This document shows positions 46,854-55,846 of a stretch of DNA of 64,000 nucleotides, in pieces (position 1 is the first letter of the stretch; every line of letters starts with the position of its first letter). The stretch covers positions 23,945 to 87,944 of the forward strand of contig DXIH01000011.1 in the NCBI GenBank assembly GCA_019112965.1, read 5' to 3'. The notes beneath the pieces were generated by a model that had not been told where the DNA came from, ran no database searches, and was given only the letters and a program-made list of their open reading frames with translations. The DNA is from Candidatus Sphingomonas excrementigallinarum. Its GTDB lineage: Bacteria > Pseudomonadota > Alphaproteobacteria > Sphingomonadales > Sphingomonadaceae. Position numbers and translations under genes: made by a program.

Positions 46854-47348
46854 TCAGTATGTCACCGTGACCTGGACGGTGTCCGTATAGCTTCCCGCCG
46901 CGGGCGTGGTCTGGGGTGGGACGCGTCCATAGACGGTCAGCGACTGCACCGCGCCATTGCCGATTCCGGCCAGCGTGTCGGTGCCTGCGGTATTGCCCCA
47001 TATCTGGGACCGGGCAGGGTCGCGGAACAGTTCGTAGACCACCGTCGCGCCCGAGCCGGACGTCATCCGCCGTGTAGCCACCGTCGCCCCCGTACCCGCC
47101 CCGGCATTGAGACCGATATTATAGGGCGTCGTGTTGGTGCACTGGACACCGATGGTGCTGGTCGAGGTGATCGCCGTCTGGATCACGCCGGTATTGCCGA
47201 AGGCGAGGTCGCTGGCCGAGGTCAGCCGACACTCGGCCTGGATCGTCATCGATACCTGGAACTGCGTGCTCTGCTGTGCGGCGGCCGGATCGGCGATCGC
47301 GATGCTGGCCAGCGCAGTCAGGCCCAAGGGTGCGAGATAGGATTTCAC
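46854..47348 (-). CDS. Spore coat U domain pilin (CsuA/B-like major subunit)
   Basis: A 164-residue secreted single SCPU domain: signal peptide to ADPAAAQ, then QFQVSMTIQAECRLTSASDLAFG, two cysteines and the end TPAAGSYTDTVQVTVTY. It is the first gene of the four-gene archaic chaperone-usher operon, the usual place of the major pilin. The AT-richer 160 bp upstream probably contains the operon promoter. Confidence 0.88.
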   Translation of the reverse strand: MKSYLAPLGLTALASIAIADPAAAQQSTQFQVSMTIQAECRLTSASDLAFGNTGVIQTAITSTSTIGVQCTNTTPYNIGLNAGAGTGATVATRRMTSGSGATVVYELFRDPARSQIWGNTAGTDTLAGIGNGAVQSLTVYGRVPPQTTPAAGSYTDTVQVTVTY

Positions 47349-47509
47349 GGTCGTGGTGCCTCCAAATCACTCTCCGAAAAAAGCGCAACGAGGTTACTGA
47401 GCCGCTAAAGCTTCGGAATCGGACGAGATTTTGGATTGGCGCGTCGCTTGACAGGGCTGGTCGCAGCGGCCCGTGCCTTTGCCCGGTTGCCATGCTAGAG
47501 GCTGGCGGC

Positions 47510-47830
47510 ATGTCGAAATCCCAGATTCAGGCCGGTAGCGTGACCGTCGATGGCGTCACCTATGACTGGCGCCTCCATTGCGAGCCTCATCTGTCGGACG
47601 ATGAGGGGTGGAAAGGCATGACGATCGCGCTCGTCGAACAGGGCGCCAAGCGCGAGGCGCAGATGGAATTTCCCGCCCCCAAGCGCTTGCTGAAGGGGTT
47701 GCCGCGCGGGCGGCTCCAACTGGATGACGCGACGATGTCGCGGTGCGTACGCTCGGCACTCGCCGCCGGTTGGGACCCCAATTCGCGCGGCAAGCCGATC
47801 GTGTTCACGGTCGACGCGGAGGGCAACTGA
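47510..47830 (+). CDS. Conserved-looking hypothetical protein
   Basis: A 106-residue cytoplasmic protein starting MSKSQIQAGSVTVDGVTYDW. It is beta-rich at first (YDWRLHCEPHLSDDEGWKGM) and helical at the end (MSRCVRSALAAGWDPNSRGK). Upstream ATG 47492 is a possible longer start. I recognise no family. It is divergent from the pilus operon and convergent with the AlkD-like gene. Confidence 0.7.
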   Translation: MSKSQIQAGSVTVDGVTYDWRLHCEPHLSDDEGWKGMTIALVEQGAKREAQMEFPAPKRLLKGLPRGRLQLDDATMSRCVRSALAAGWDPNSRGKPIVFTVDAEGN

Positions 47831-47859
47831 CGCGGCTTGGCGCTTTTCGGGGAGAAGCG

Positions 47860-48969
47860 CTAAGCCTCCGGCAAAATCAGGTCGAAGGCGGCGGTGGCCA
47901 TGACCCGGCCGTTGACCAGCAGTTCCACCTCGTGGCGGCCCGGATGATGGCGCCGCGTACTGAAATCCCGGATCGTCTGCCCGATACGCAGCGTCGCCGT
48001 TGCCGATCCGGCCAGATCGAAGGTCTTCAGCTTGAAGACCTTGGCCGCCGTTTTGCCCTCGGCCCGCGCATAGTGAAGCCGGTAATCGACGACGAGGCGC
48101 TGGCTGGCCTCGGCCAGGGACGTCAGATCGACTGTGATCGCGATCGCTTCGCCGAGCGACACGACGGGCGGCGTGACCGCAAAGCGTTCGACCCGAGCGT
48201 TTGCGCCATGTCCGGCCCCGATCATCGCCAGGGCACGCGGGTCGCCTTTCTTTATCAGCGTGCGCAACGCATGGCGGATGATCCACACCGTGCGCGGCGC
48301 GCCACCGTCCCATTGCTGCAGGTGATCGAGCAGCCAGTCCGGGCGATCCTTGCCGATGTCGTTCAGATGGTTGGCGACCGACTTGCGGACATAGGGGCTG
48401 GGATCGTCCCGCAGTGCGGCGAGGATCGGCGCGGCAAGGGTGGGATCGGCTTTCAGCGCGGGGACGCGTGATCCCCAGGGCAGGCGGGGGCGGCTTCCCT
48501 CGCTGGCCAGGCGGCGGACATGCGCATCGTCATGGGTGGTCCAGCATTGCATCCGTGCCAGCGTCCGCTCCGGATCGGCGGCGAGGAAGGGGCGTATGGC
48601 GAACTCCGCCGAACCGAAGCGGGTCAGATCGGCGAGCGCCGCCATCGACCGTTCGAAATCCTGTCGCCCATGACGCGCGACGAATTCGGTGACGGCGATC
48701 GCCTGAAAGCTATGGGTCAGGCGCGGCGCGATGGCGCGGACGATGCCGAGCGCGGTCGCGTAATCGGTCGGAAGGGCCGTATGGAGCGCATCCGCGATGT
48801 GGCGGACACGCTCCATGATCGACAGCGGCTCGAGCCCCGCCAGCGCGGTATCGACAAAGGCTGCTCGATCGAACACCGACGCCGCGGCTTCGCCCGCATC
48901 TGCGATGATCGCCACCGCCTCGGGGCCCAGAATGTCCTTCATCAGGGGATAGGTTTTGGGTTCGCTCAT
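47860..48969 (-). CDS. DNA alkylation repair protein-like (AlkD/HEAT repeat)
   Basis: A 369-residue protein of HEAT-like helical repeats. The middle PYVRKSVANHLNDIGKDRPD and WTTHDDAHVRRLASEGSRPRLPWG match AlkC/AlkD-type DNA alkylation repair proteins. The last 100 residues form a separate beta-rich domain (VDYRLHYARAEGKTAAKVFK). It presumably binds and excises alkylated bases; catalytic residues were not confirmed. Confidence 0.82.
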   Translation of the reverse strand: MSEPKTYPLMKDILGPEAVAIIADAGEAAASVFDRAAFVDTALAGLEPLSIMERVRHIADALHTALPTDYATALGIVRAIAPRLTHSFQAIAVTEFVARHGRQDFERSMAALADLTRFGSAEFAIRPFLAADPERTLARMQCWTTHDDAHVRRLASEGSRPRLPWGSRVPALKADPTLAAPILAALRDDPSPYVRKSVANHLNDIGKDRPDWLLDHLQQWDGGAPRTVWIIRHALRTLIKKGDPRALAMIGAGHGANARVERFAVTPPVVSLGEAIAITVDLTSLAEASQRLVVDYRLHYARAEGKTAAKVFKLKTFDLAGSATATLRIGQTIRDFSTRRHHPGRHEVELLVNGRVMATAAFDLILPEA

Positions 48970-49012
48970 GATGGGCGATGATCTGCCCGCGATATCGCTG
49001 CCGATCCAGCGG

Positions 49013-50641
49013 CTATTCCACCGTCACCATCGTCACCGAACGGGCCGGAACGGTCAGCGTCACGCGGTCGCCGTTGATCGCGATCCCCCGCACCGGCGTC
49101 GGTAGAAAGGGATCGGGCTGTCCGAACTCCACCTTCCGGTCGATCCGGTCGGCGGTGATCGCGGAGGCCTGCGCGCGCCGACCGGACAGGCCGTTCGCCA
49201 CCACGTCGATGGGGGCGGGCTTGTCCGGATCGAGATTGACGATCGACAGATGCAGCTTGCCCGCCGCATCGCGCGAGGCCGAGGCGCTGATCGTCGGCAG
49301 GCGCGTCGTCCCCTGGACATAATCGGGCGTATCTACATCGACGGGTATTTGCGTCGCGCCCTGATGCACCTTGTACAGGTCGAAGACGTGCCAGGTCGGC
49401 GTCACGACCATCTCCTTGCCGCGCGTCAGGATCAACGACTGGATGACGTTCACCATCTGCGCGATATTGGCCATCCGCACGCGGTCGGCATGATTGTTGA
49501 AGATGTTGAGGCTCAGCCCGGCGATTACCGCATCGCGCAGCGTGCTTTCCAGATAGAGGGCGGAGGGCGCGTCCTTTTCGCTGTTGAACCAGGCGCCCCA
49601 TTCGTCGACGACCAGCGCGACCTTCTTCTCGGGGTCGTGCCGGTCCATGATCGCGGCGTGGCGACGGACCATCTCGTCGGTCAGTTGCGCCCGCCCCAAC
49701 GCCCTGGCCCAGTCGTCGCGGTTAAAGCCGACATTGCGGCCCTTGGCGTACCAGTCATTGCCGGTGAAGGTATAGAAATGAAGCGACAGCCCCCACAGAA
49801 GCGGCCGGGGATTGATATAGGCGAGGGGGGTGGGATGGGGCCGTGACTTCATCGTTCCGGCCATGACCTTTTCGGTCCACTCATAATCGTCGGTATCCGC
49901 GCCGACTGCGATCAGCTTGACCGGATTGCCGTGGAAGGTGCGCAGATTGGCGGCATATTGACGATACTGGGCGACATAGGTCTCGGCCGTCATCTTGCCG
50001 CCGCAGCCCCAGCTTTCGTTGCCGACGCCGACATAGGGCACCGACCATGGCGCGGCATGGCCGTTGGCGGCCCGCTCCGCCCCGGCCGAGCTTTCGGCGG
50101 GGGCGGTCATGTAGCGCAGCCACTCGTCGGCCTCGCGCACGCTGCCCGATCCGACATTGACGGAGACGAAGGACCTGGCCCCGATCTGGTCCAGAAAGTC
50201 CATGAATTCGTGCGTGCCGAAGGCGTTGGTATCGGGCGCGTTGCCCCAGGCCGCGTTGATGCTGCGCGGCCGTTTGTCGCGCGGGCCGATGCCGTCACGC
50301 CAGTGATAGCCGTCGGCGAAACATCCGCCGGGCCAGCGGATCACGGGCACTTTCACCTGTCGCAAAGCCTGGGTCACGTCGTTGCGGATGCCGCGCGTAT
50401 TGGGAATGGACGAGTCCTCACCGACCCAGATCCCTTCATACACGCCGCGTCCGAGATGTTCGACAAATTGCCCGTAAATCTCCGGCGCGATCCGGGGACC
50501 GGCGCGATCGGTATGCAGCAGCAGGCGGGTGCGCGGCGCGGCAGCTTGAAGGGCGGCAGGGCTCGACTGCACCGCCGCTGGCAGAGCCGCCAACGCCAAT
50601 GCCAGCCCGCCGGCCCATGCAAAGCGGCGCATCATGGTCAT
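49013..50641 (-). CDS. GH51 alpha-L-arabinofuranosidase
   Basis: A 542-residue exported GH51 enzyme. A signal peptide precedes a (beta/alpha)8 barrel with the acid/base Glu in VGNESWGCGG near residue 208 and the nucleophile Glu in VVDEWGAWF near 347; a C-terminal beta-sandwich follows. It releases arabinofuranose from arabinoxylan or arabinan. Starts at 50641 and 50635 are both possible. No transporter lies beside it. Confidence 0.93.
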   Translation of the reverse strand: MTMMRRFAWAGGLALALAALPAAVQSSPAALQAAAPRTRLLLHTDRAGPRIAPEIYGQFVEHLGRGVYEGIWVGEDSSIPNTRGIRNDVTQALRQVKVPVIRWPGGCFADGYHWRDGIGPRDKRPRSINAAWGNAPDTNAFGTHEFMDFLDQIGARSFVSVNVGSGSVREADEWLRYMTAPAESSAGAERAANGHAAPWSVPYVGVGNESWGCGGKMTAETYVAQYRQYAANLRTFHGNPVKLIAVGADTDDYEWTEKVMAGTMKSRPHPTPLAYINPRPLLWGLSLHFYTFTGNDWYAKGRNVGFNRDDWARALGRAQLTDEMVRRHAAIMDRHDPEKKVALVVDEWGAWFNSEKDAPSALYLESTLRDAVIAGLSLNIFNNHADRVRMANIAQMVNVIQSLILTRGKEMVVTPTWHVFDLYKVHQGATQIPVDVDTPDYVQGTTRLPTISASASRDAAGKLHLSIVNLDPDKPAPIDVVANGLSGRRAQASAITADRIDRKVEFGQPDPFLPTPVRGIAINGDRVTLTVPARSVTMVTVE

Positions 50642-50784
50642 CGTCCCCACCCGTCATCCTCCCCCGGGAATCATTATGTTGTAAGACTAATAGGGCGCGT
50701 GCACGGGGGCAACCTATGGTCGATCGGTCGCGACAGGCATCGAGAACGCTGGCAGGCCTGCCGGTTTCGCGACATAGCGAAGCC

Positions 50785-52524
50785 ATGTCCTTCCCCCGAC
50801 TCTCCCCATCCTGGTTTCGTCATCGGGTTCGATCGAGCGAGGCTAGTCTCGTCCTGCTGGCGATCGCGATCGGGGCCGGTGCGGGATTGATGAGTGTCGC
50901 CCAAGGGGCGATCGCGCGGGGGTTGCAGCGCCTGCTGTTCGCGCTGGAGGGGGATCAGCGATTGAGCGCCACCGGCACTGTCCCGGTTCTGGCGCTGCTT
51001 GCCTTGCCGCTGGGAGGATTGGCGCTGGTCCTGTTTTCGCGGGTCACCGGCGCGCGCCAGCGGCGGCTGGTCGATGCGGTTGAGGCCAATGCGCTGCATG
51101 GTGGGCGTATGTCCTGGTCGGACAGCCTGGTCATCTCGGGTCAGACGATCATTTCCAACGGCTTCGGCGCGTCGGTCGGACTGGAGGCGGCCTATGCGCA
51201 ATTGGGCGCGGGACTGGCCTCGATCACCGGCGGCTGGCTCCGCCTTCGGCGCGGTGACCTGCGCGTACTGGTCGGGGCAGGGACGGGCGCCGCCATCGCG
51301 GGGGCGTTCGGCGCGCCGCTGGCGGGGGCTTTCTATGCGTTCGAGATCGTGATCGGCGCCTACACCCCGGCCGCCATCGCCCCCGTCGCGGCCGCGACGC
51401 TGACCGGCGTGCTGGTCGCGCAGATGCTGGGGGCGCAACCCTATCTGGTCAATGCGGTGGCGGGCGAGGCCGTGCTGACCCATCATTACCTCGTCTATGC
51501 CGGACTGGGGGCGGTGGCGGCGGCGCTCGGCATCGTCCTGATGCGCGCGGTCGCGGAGATGGAGACGCTGACCCGTCGGTTGCCGATCCCGGCGGCGTGG
51601 CGGCCGGTGCTGGGGGGCGTCCTGCTGATCCCGCTCGCCTGGCTGACGCCGCAGGTATTGTCGGCAGGGCATGGGGCGCTGCATCTCGACCTGGAATATG
51701 GCCTGCCGCTCAGCTTTCTCGCCGCCATCTTCGTGATGAAAAGCACGGCGTCGATCGTGTCGCTGGGCTTCGGGTTTCGCGGGGGGCTGTTCTTCGCCTC
51801 GCTGTTCCTCGGCAGTCTGCTCGGGCATATCTATGCCGACCTGATCGCCCTGGGTGTCGGGGCGCCGGTCGTCGATCCGCAGAATGCCGCACTGGTCGGC
51901 ATGGCCGCCTTTGCGGTGGCGGTGGTCGGCGGGCCGATGACCATGGCGATGCTGGTGCTGGAGGCCACGCATGACTTTTCGCTGGCGGGTGCGGCGATCG
52001 CGGCGTCGCTGGTCACGACGACGATCGTGCGCGAGACGTTCGGCTATTCCTTCTCGACCTGGCGACTTCACCTGCGCGGCGAGACGATCAAGAGTGCGCG
52101 TGATGTCGGCTGGATGCGAAGCCTGACCGCCGGGCGGATGATGCGCCGGGTCGAACGCGGAACGCCCGCCCAGTGGACCATTGCCGAGTTTCGCCGTGCC
52201 TTTCCGCTCGGTTCGACAAGCCGCGTCGTGCTGGTCGACGATCAGGACCGTTACGCCGGGATCGTCCAGACCGCGCGGGCCTATGTCGACGGTCTGGACG
52301 CGGCCGAGCCGATCGCGACGCTCGCCATCCATCAGGACCGGGCCTTGTCGCCCGATACCGATGTGCAAGCGGTCATGCGCGCGCTCGACGCGGCGGGGGC
52401 CGACGAAATGGCGGTCGTCGGCCCGGATCGGACGGTGCTGGGCCTGCTGTCCGAACCCTATGTCCGCCGCCGTTATGCCGAGGAGATGGACAAGGCGCAG
52501 CGGGCGTTGTTCGGCGAAGATTGA
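50785..52524 (+). CDS. ClC family chloride channel/antiporter with CBS pair
   Basis: A 579-residue ClC protein. About ten or more membrane helices (20-440) carry the anion-pathway stretches SNGFGASVGLEAA (gating Glu kept, GREGP motif altered) and GFRGGLFFASLFLG, plus two C-terminal CBS domains (about 455-570). It likely exchanges Cl- for H+ or acts as a channel. Start 50785 follows the divergent GH51 gene. Confidence 0.92.
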   Translation: MSFPRLSPSWFRHRVRSSEASLVLLAIAIGAGAGLMSVAQGAIARGLQRLLFALEGDQRLSATGTVPVLALLALPLGGLALVLFSRVTGARQRRLVDAVEANALHGGRMSWSDSLVISGQTIISNGFGASVGLEAAYAQLGAGLASITGGWLRLRRGDLRVLVGAGTGAAIAGAFGAPLAGAFYAFEIVIGAYTPAAIAPVAAATLTGVLVAQMLGAQPYLVNAVAGEAVLTHHYLVYAGLGAVAAALGIVLMRAVAEMETLTRRLPIPAAWRPVLGGVLLIPLAWLTPQVLSAGHGALHLDLEYGLPLSFLAAIFVMKSTASIVSLGFGFRGGLFFASLFLGSLLGHIYADLIALGVGAPVVDPQNAALVGMAAFAVAVVGGPMTMAMLVLEATHDFSLAGAAIAASLVTTTIVRETFGYSFSTWRLHLRGETIKSARDVGWMRSLTAGRMMRRVERGTPAQWTIAEFRRAFPLGSTSRVVLVDDQDRYAGIVQTARAYVDGLDAAEPIATLAIHQDRALSPDTDVQAVMRALDAAGADEMAVVGPDRTVLGLLSEPYVRRRYAEEMDKAQRALFGED

Positions 52525-52530
52525 TCTCGC

Positions 52531-54339
52531 TCAGCGGACCCCGTCGATATAGCGGGTCACATTCTCTGCCAGCACGTTGAGCGGCACGTTGCCGCCATCG
52601 ACCACCGCCTGATCGAAGTCGCGCAGGTCGTAGCGGGGGCCGAGCGCCTTTTGCGCGCGGGTGCGCTGCGCGACGATCTCTGCCCGTCCGACTTCATAGC
52701 CGCAGGCCTGACCCGGCCAGGAGCAATAGCGGTCGACCTCGCTCTCGGCATTGCTGCGCGGCAGGCCGGTGGCGGCGATGAACTCGGCCAGCGCCTTGTC
52801 GCGCGACCAGCCGATCGCATGGATGCCGGTATCGACGATCAGCCGAACCGCGCGCCATGCCAGTCCCATCAGATAGCCGAGCCGCCCGGCAGGGTCGTCC
52901 CGGTACATGCCCAGCTCGTCCGCCAGCTGTTCGGAATAGAGCGCCCAGCCTTCCGAATAGGCGTTGAAGGCCAGGATCGAGCGGATCAGCGGCAGCTTCT
53001 GCGCATATTCGCCCTGCCAGACATGGCCGGGTATCCCCTCATGATAAACGAGGTCGGGGATGGTGACCCGGTTGTGGATCGACGGATCGCCCAGGTTGAC
53101 CCAGACCTTGCCCGGCACGCTGCCGTCGATGGTGCCGGGGCCGCCATAGGCTGCGGGCGCGCCCGGCTCCTGCGCCACCGGCATCCGCCGGATTTCCAGA
53201 TTGCCGCGCACCAGGCGCCGGAACGCATCGGGCAGGCGCGGGCGGATCGCGTCGATCCGGCCCTGCATATAGGCGATGATCTGCCGCCGCCCTTCGTCGC
53301 CATCGGGAAAGCCGATGCCCGGCCGTTTCTGGTACGCGATGGCGCGCTCGGCGACGCTGCCCTGGGTCAGACCTTCCTTCCGAAGGATCGTGTCCATCTG
53401 CGCCTGGAGGTCGGCGAGCCGGGCCACGCCCATGGCGTGAAGGTCCGCCGCGCTGCGTCGCGTGGTGGTTCCCGCGCGCAGGCCCCAGGCATACCATTCA
53501 GGGCCATGCGGGCGGACATTCAGGCCGGGTGCGGCGACGGCGACGGCGCGCTCGGCCTGCAACTCGGCCAGCTGCCGCTCCAGCGCGGGGACGATCGCCG
53601 AGCGCACGATCTGCGCCGCGCGGTTCGTCCAGTCGCCGGGAATCTCCTTCGCCTTGCGAGCGAGCGGGCCGATCAGCGGGCCGTCCGCCTTCGCCGCCTC
53701 GGCGATGGTGCCGGTCATGCCCTTGATCGTCTTGTCGAGCAGGAAGGAGGGCGGCACCAGCCCCTGTTCGCGCGCCTGCCGGATACGCAGCGTCTCGCCG
53801 TCCAGCTGCGCGGGCATGGCGGCGAGGCGGGCAAGATAGGCCTCGGCGTCCCCCTTGTCGCGAACCGGCTGGTCGCCGTCCAGCATCTGCGGCACGTCCA
53901 GCCAGGAACCGACATTCTGGATGACGGCATACGGCGTGTTGCGCCAGTCGCCGATCGTCGCGACGCCGTACGGCAGCGCCATGCCGTCGAGCGCGGTCTG
54001 GAAAGCGCTCTCGACCACCGCCAGGCTGGTCTGTGTCGAGGGATCGAGCCCGGCACGCGGCACCCGCGCCACCTGCTTCAGGGCATCGGTCAGGAAACGC
54101 TGGCGCGCCGCGATACCCATGGGCGAGCGATCTTCCAGCCTGCGCCGAAGATCGGCATGGGTGCCGGTATCCACGCCCAGCGTCGTCGCCCGTTCGGGGA
54201 CCAGTTCGAGCAACTGCCACGCCAGCCGATCGAGCAGCGCGCTTGCATCGCTGGCGGGGGCGGCCGCCCGGACAGAGACGGTGGCGGAGAGGGCGGTGAT
54301 GCCCGCCAGGGTTTCGCGACGGGAGAAAAAGCTGGTCAT
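52531..54339 (-). CDS. DUF885 family secreted hydrolase (second copy)
   Basis: A 602-residue protein of the same family as 2829-4640. It has a Tat-like start (SRRETLAGITALS), the motif LVYHEGIPGHVW and the block SEGWALYSEQLADELGMY. In place of HEAVPGHH it has HEGIPGHV. ATG 54339 is preferred over GTG 54345. It is convergent with the ClC gene (6 bp apart) and divergent from a phosphatase gene. Substrate unknown. Confidence 0.9.
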   Translation of the reverse strand: MTSFFSRRETLAGITALSATVSVRAAAPASDASALLDRLAWQLLELVPERATTLGVDTGTHADLRRRLEDRSPMGIAARQRFLTDALKQVARVPRAGLDPSTQTSLAVVESAFQTALDGMALPYGVATIGDWRNTPYAVIQNVGSWLDVPQMLDGDQPVRDKGDAEAYLARLAAMPAQLDGETLRIRQAREQGLVPPSFLLDKTIKGMTGTIAEAAKADGPLIGPLARKAKEIPGDWTNRAAQIVRSAIVPALERQLAELQAERAVAVAAPGLNVRPHGPEWYAWGLRAGTTTRRSAADLHAMGVARLADLQAQMDTILRKEGLTQGSVAERAIAYQKRPGIGFPDGDEGRRQIIAYMQGRIDAIRPRLPDAFRRLVRGNLEIRRMPVAQEPGAPAAYGGPGTIDGSVPGKVWVNLGDPSIHNRVTIPDLVYHEGIPGHVWQGEYAQKLPLIRSILAFNAYSEGWALYSEQLADELGMYRDDPAGRLGYLMGLAWRAVRLIVDTGIHAIGWSRDKALAEFIAATGLPRSNAESEVDRYCSWPGQACGYEVGRAEIVAQRTRAQKALGPRYDLRDFDQAVVDGGNVPLNVLAENVTRYIDGVR

Positions 54340-54484
54340 GTCCACAGGATGACCGGCGCTTCGATCCAGGTCAAACGGGGATACGCCCGACTTCGACGTG
54401 TAACATAAAGTTCATGCAGGTGTCGCTTTGCTGTCTTTCGGCCGCCCTACCCACGCCGTGACACCAAAGGGGCGGGGCGACATC

Positions 54485-55708
54485 ATGCGGAAATTTCTAC
54501 GGCTGACGGGAGCTTCGATCGTCGGGCTGTCGCTGGCGGGGGCGGCGTTGGCGCAGCAGCCCGCGCCGCCAACCGGCCTGAAGCTCGACCGGGTGGTTCT
54601 GCTCATGCGGCACGGCGTTCGGCCGCCGACCAAGTCGCCGCCCATGCCCGAAGGAACGTCCAATCAAAATTGGCCGAACTGGCCGGTCGCACCCGGTTAT
54701 CTGACCCCGCATGGGCGCGTGGGCGTCGAGCGATTGGGCGGTTATGATCGGAGCGCATGGACGGCGGCGGCCCTGTTGCCGCGTTCGGGCTGTGCCACGA
54801 TCCGGATCGTCGCCGACAGCGACGAACGGACGATCCGGACGGCCGAAGCCTATGCCGAAGCGCTCGCGCCAGGTTGCAGCGTCGCGATCGAGCACAAGCC
54901 GCAGGATGTGGCCGACCCAATCTTCTCGCCGATCGATGAACGTGCGGTGCCCTTCGATGCCGCCAAGGCGCGAGCGGCGGTGCTGGCCGGGGCGGGGGGC
55001 GAGGCAGGCCTTGCGGCGCTCGACCAACGGCTCGCACCCGAGTTGGCGCGGCTGGATACGATCCTCTGCCAGCCCGTCACGCCCAGCTGCGGGGTGCGGC
55101 AGAAGCCGACCGGCCTCGCTCCGGCCAAGCCCGACAAGCGGCCCAAGCTGAACGGCGCGATCGACCGCGCCTCGACGGCCGCGCAGATCCTGCTGCTCGA
55201 ATATGCCGAGGGCAAGCCGATGGCCGAGGTCGGCTGGGGGCGTGCCACGCCCGCCGATATCGAGCGGCTGGGTGTCTTTCACGCCGAGGAGTTCCGCCTT
55301 CTCGCCCGCCCGCGCTATGTCGCCAAGGCGAATATGGCGGGGATCGTGCCGTTGATCCTGCAGGGGCTGACGGCGGCGAAGGCACCGGCCGTCACCATGA
55401 TCTCGGGCCACGATACCAATATCGCCAGCCTGGGCGGGTTGCTCGACCTGCACTGGAAGGTTCCGGGGCTGGCGGCGGACGATCCGGCACCCGGCGGGGC
55501 GATCGTGCTGGAACGGCTGGTCGATGCGCGGGGACGGGCCTATGTCCGCGCGCTCTATCGCTCACAGACGCTGGAGCAGCTACGCAAGCTGGCCGATCCG
55601 GCCGCCGAGGCGCCTTATGTGTCGGTGTTGCCGATCGCGGGTTGCACGGCGCGTGGCGTGGTGGGGCTCTGCACGATGCAGGCGTTCCAGGCGCAGCTGA
55701 CCCGCTAA
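54485..55708 (+). CDS. Histidine acid phosphatase (phytase/AppA-like)
   Basis: A 407-residue periplasmic histidine phosphatase. After the signal peptide (to LAQ) the catalytic RHGVRPPTK (His43) is present and the proton donor pair is in ISGHDTNIA near residue 306. Four or more Cys fit the AppA/glucose-1-phosphatase fold. It releases phosphate from sugar phosphates or phytate by family. Confidence 0.93.
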   Translation: MRKFLRLTGASIVGLSLAGAALAQQPAPPTGLKLDRVVLLMRHGVRPPTKSPPMPEGTSNQNWPNWPVAPGYLTPHGRVGVERLGGYDRSAWTAAALLPRSGCATIRIVADSDERTIRTAEAYAEALAPGCSVAIEHKPQDVADPIFSPIDERAVPFDAAKARAAVLAGAGGEAGLAALDQRLAPELARLDTILCQPVTPSCGVRQKPTGLAPAKPDKRPKLNGAIDRASTAAQILLLEYAEGKPMAEVGWGRATPADIERLGVFHAEEFRLLARPRYVAKANMAGIVPLILQGLTAAKAPAVTMISGHDTNIASLGGLLDLHWKVPGLAADDPAPGGAIVLERLVDARGRAYVRALYRSQTLEQLRKLADPAAEAPYVSVLPIAGCTARGVVGLCTMQAFQAQLTR

Positions 55709-55710
55709 AC

Positions 55711-55834
55711 CATTCCTCCCCAAGCGAGCTTGGGGAGGGGGGCCGCCGCGCAGCGGTGGTGGAGGGGCCGGTGCCCCATGCCCCTCCACCACGCTCTTCG
55801 AGCGCGGTCCCCCTCCCCATCAAAGATGGGGAGG
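55711..55834. repeat. Inverted pair of palindromic repeats (copies E and D)
   Basis: Copy E (from 55711) has an 11-bp hairpin 55715-55725/55728-55738 and inner stem 55743-55749/55753-55759. The reverse copy D (to 55834) has hairpin 55812-55821/55825-55834 and inner stem CGCTC/GAGCG at 55792-55804. They face each other around GGTGGAGGGGC/GCCCCTCCACC between convergent genes. Confidence 0.8.
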
Positions 55835-55846
55835 ATTGAGACGGCC

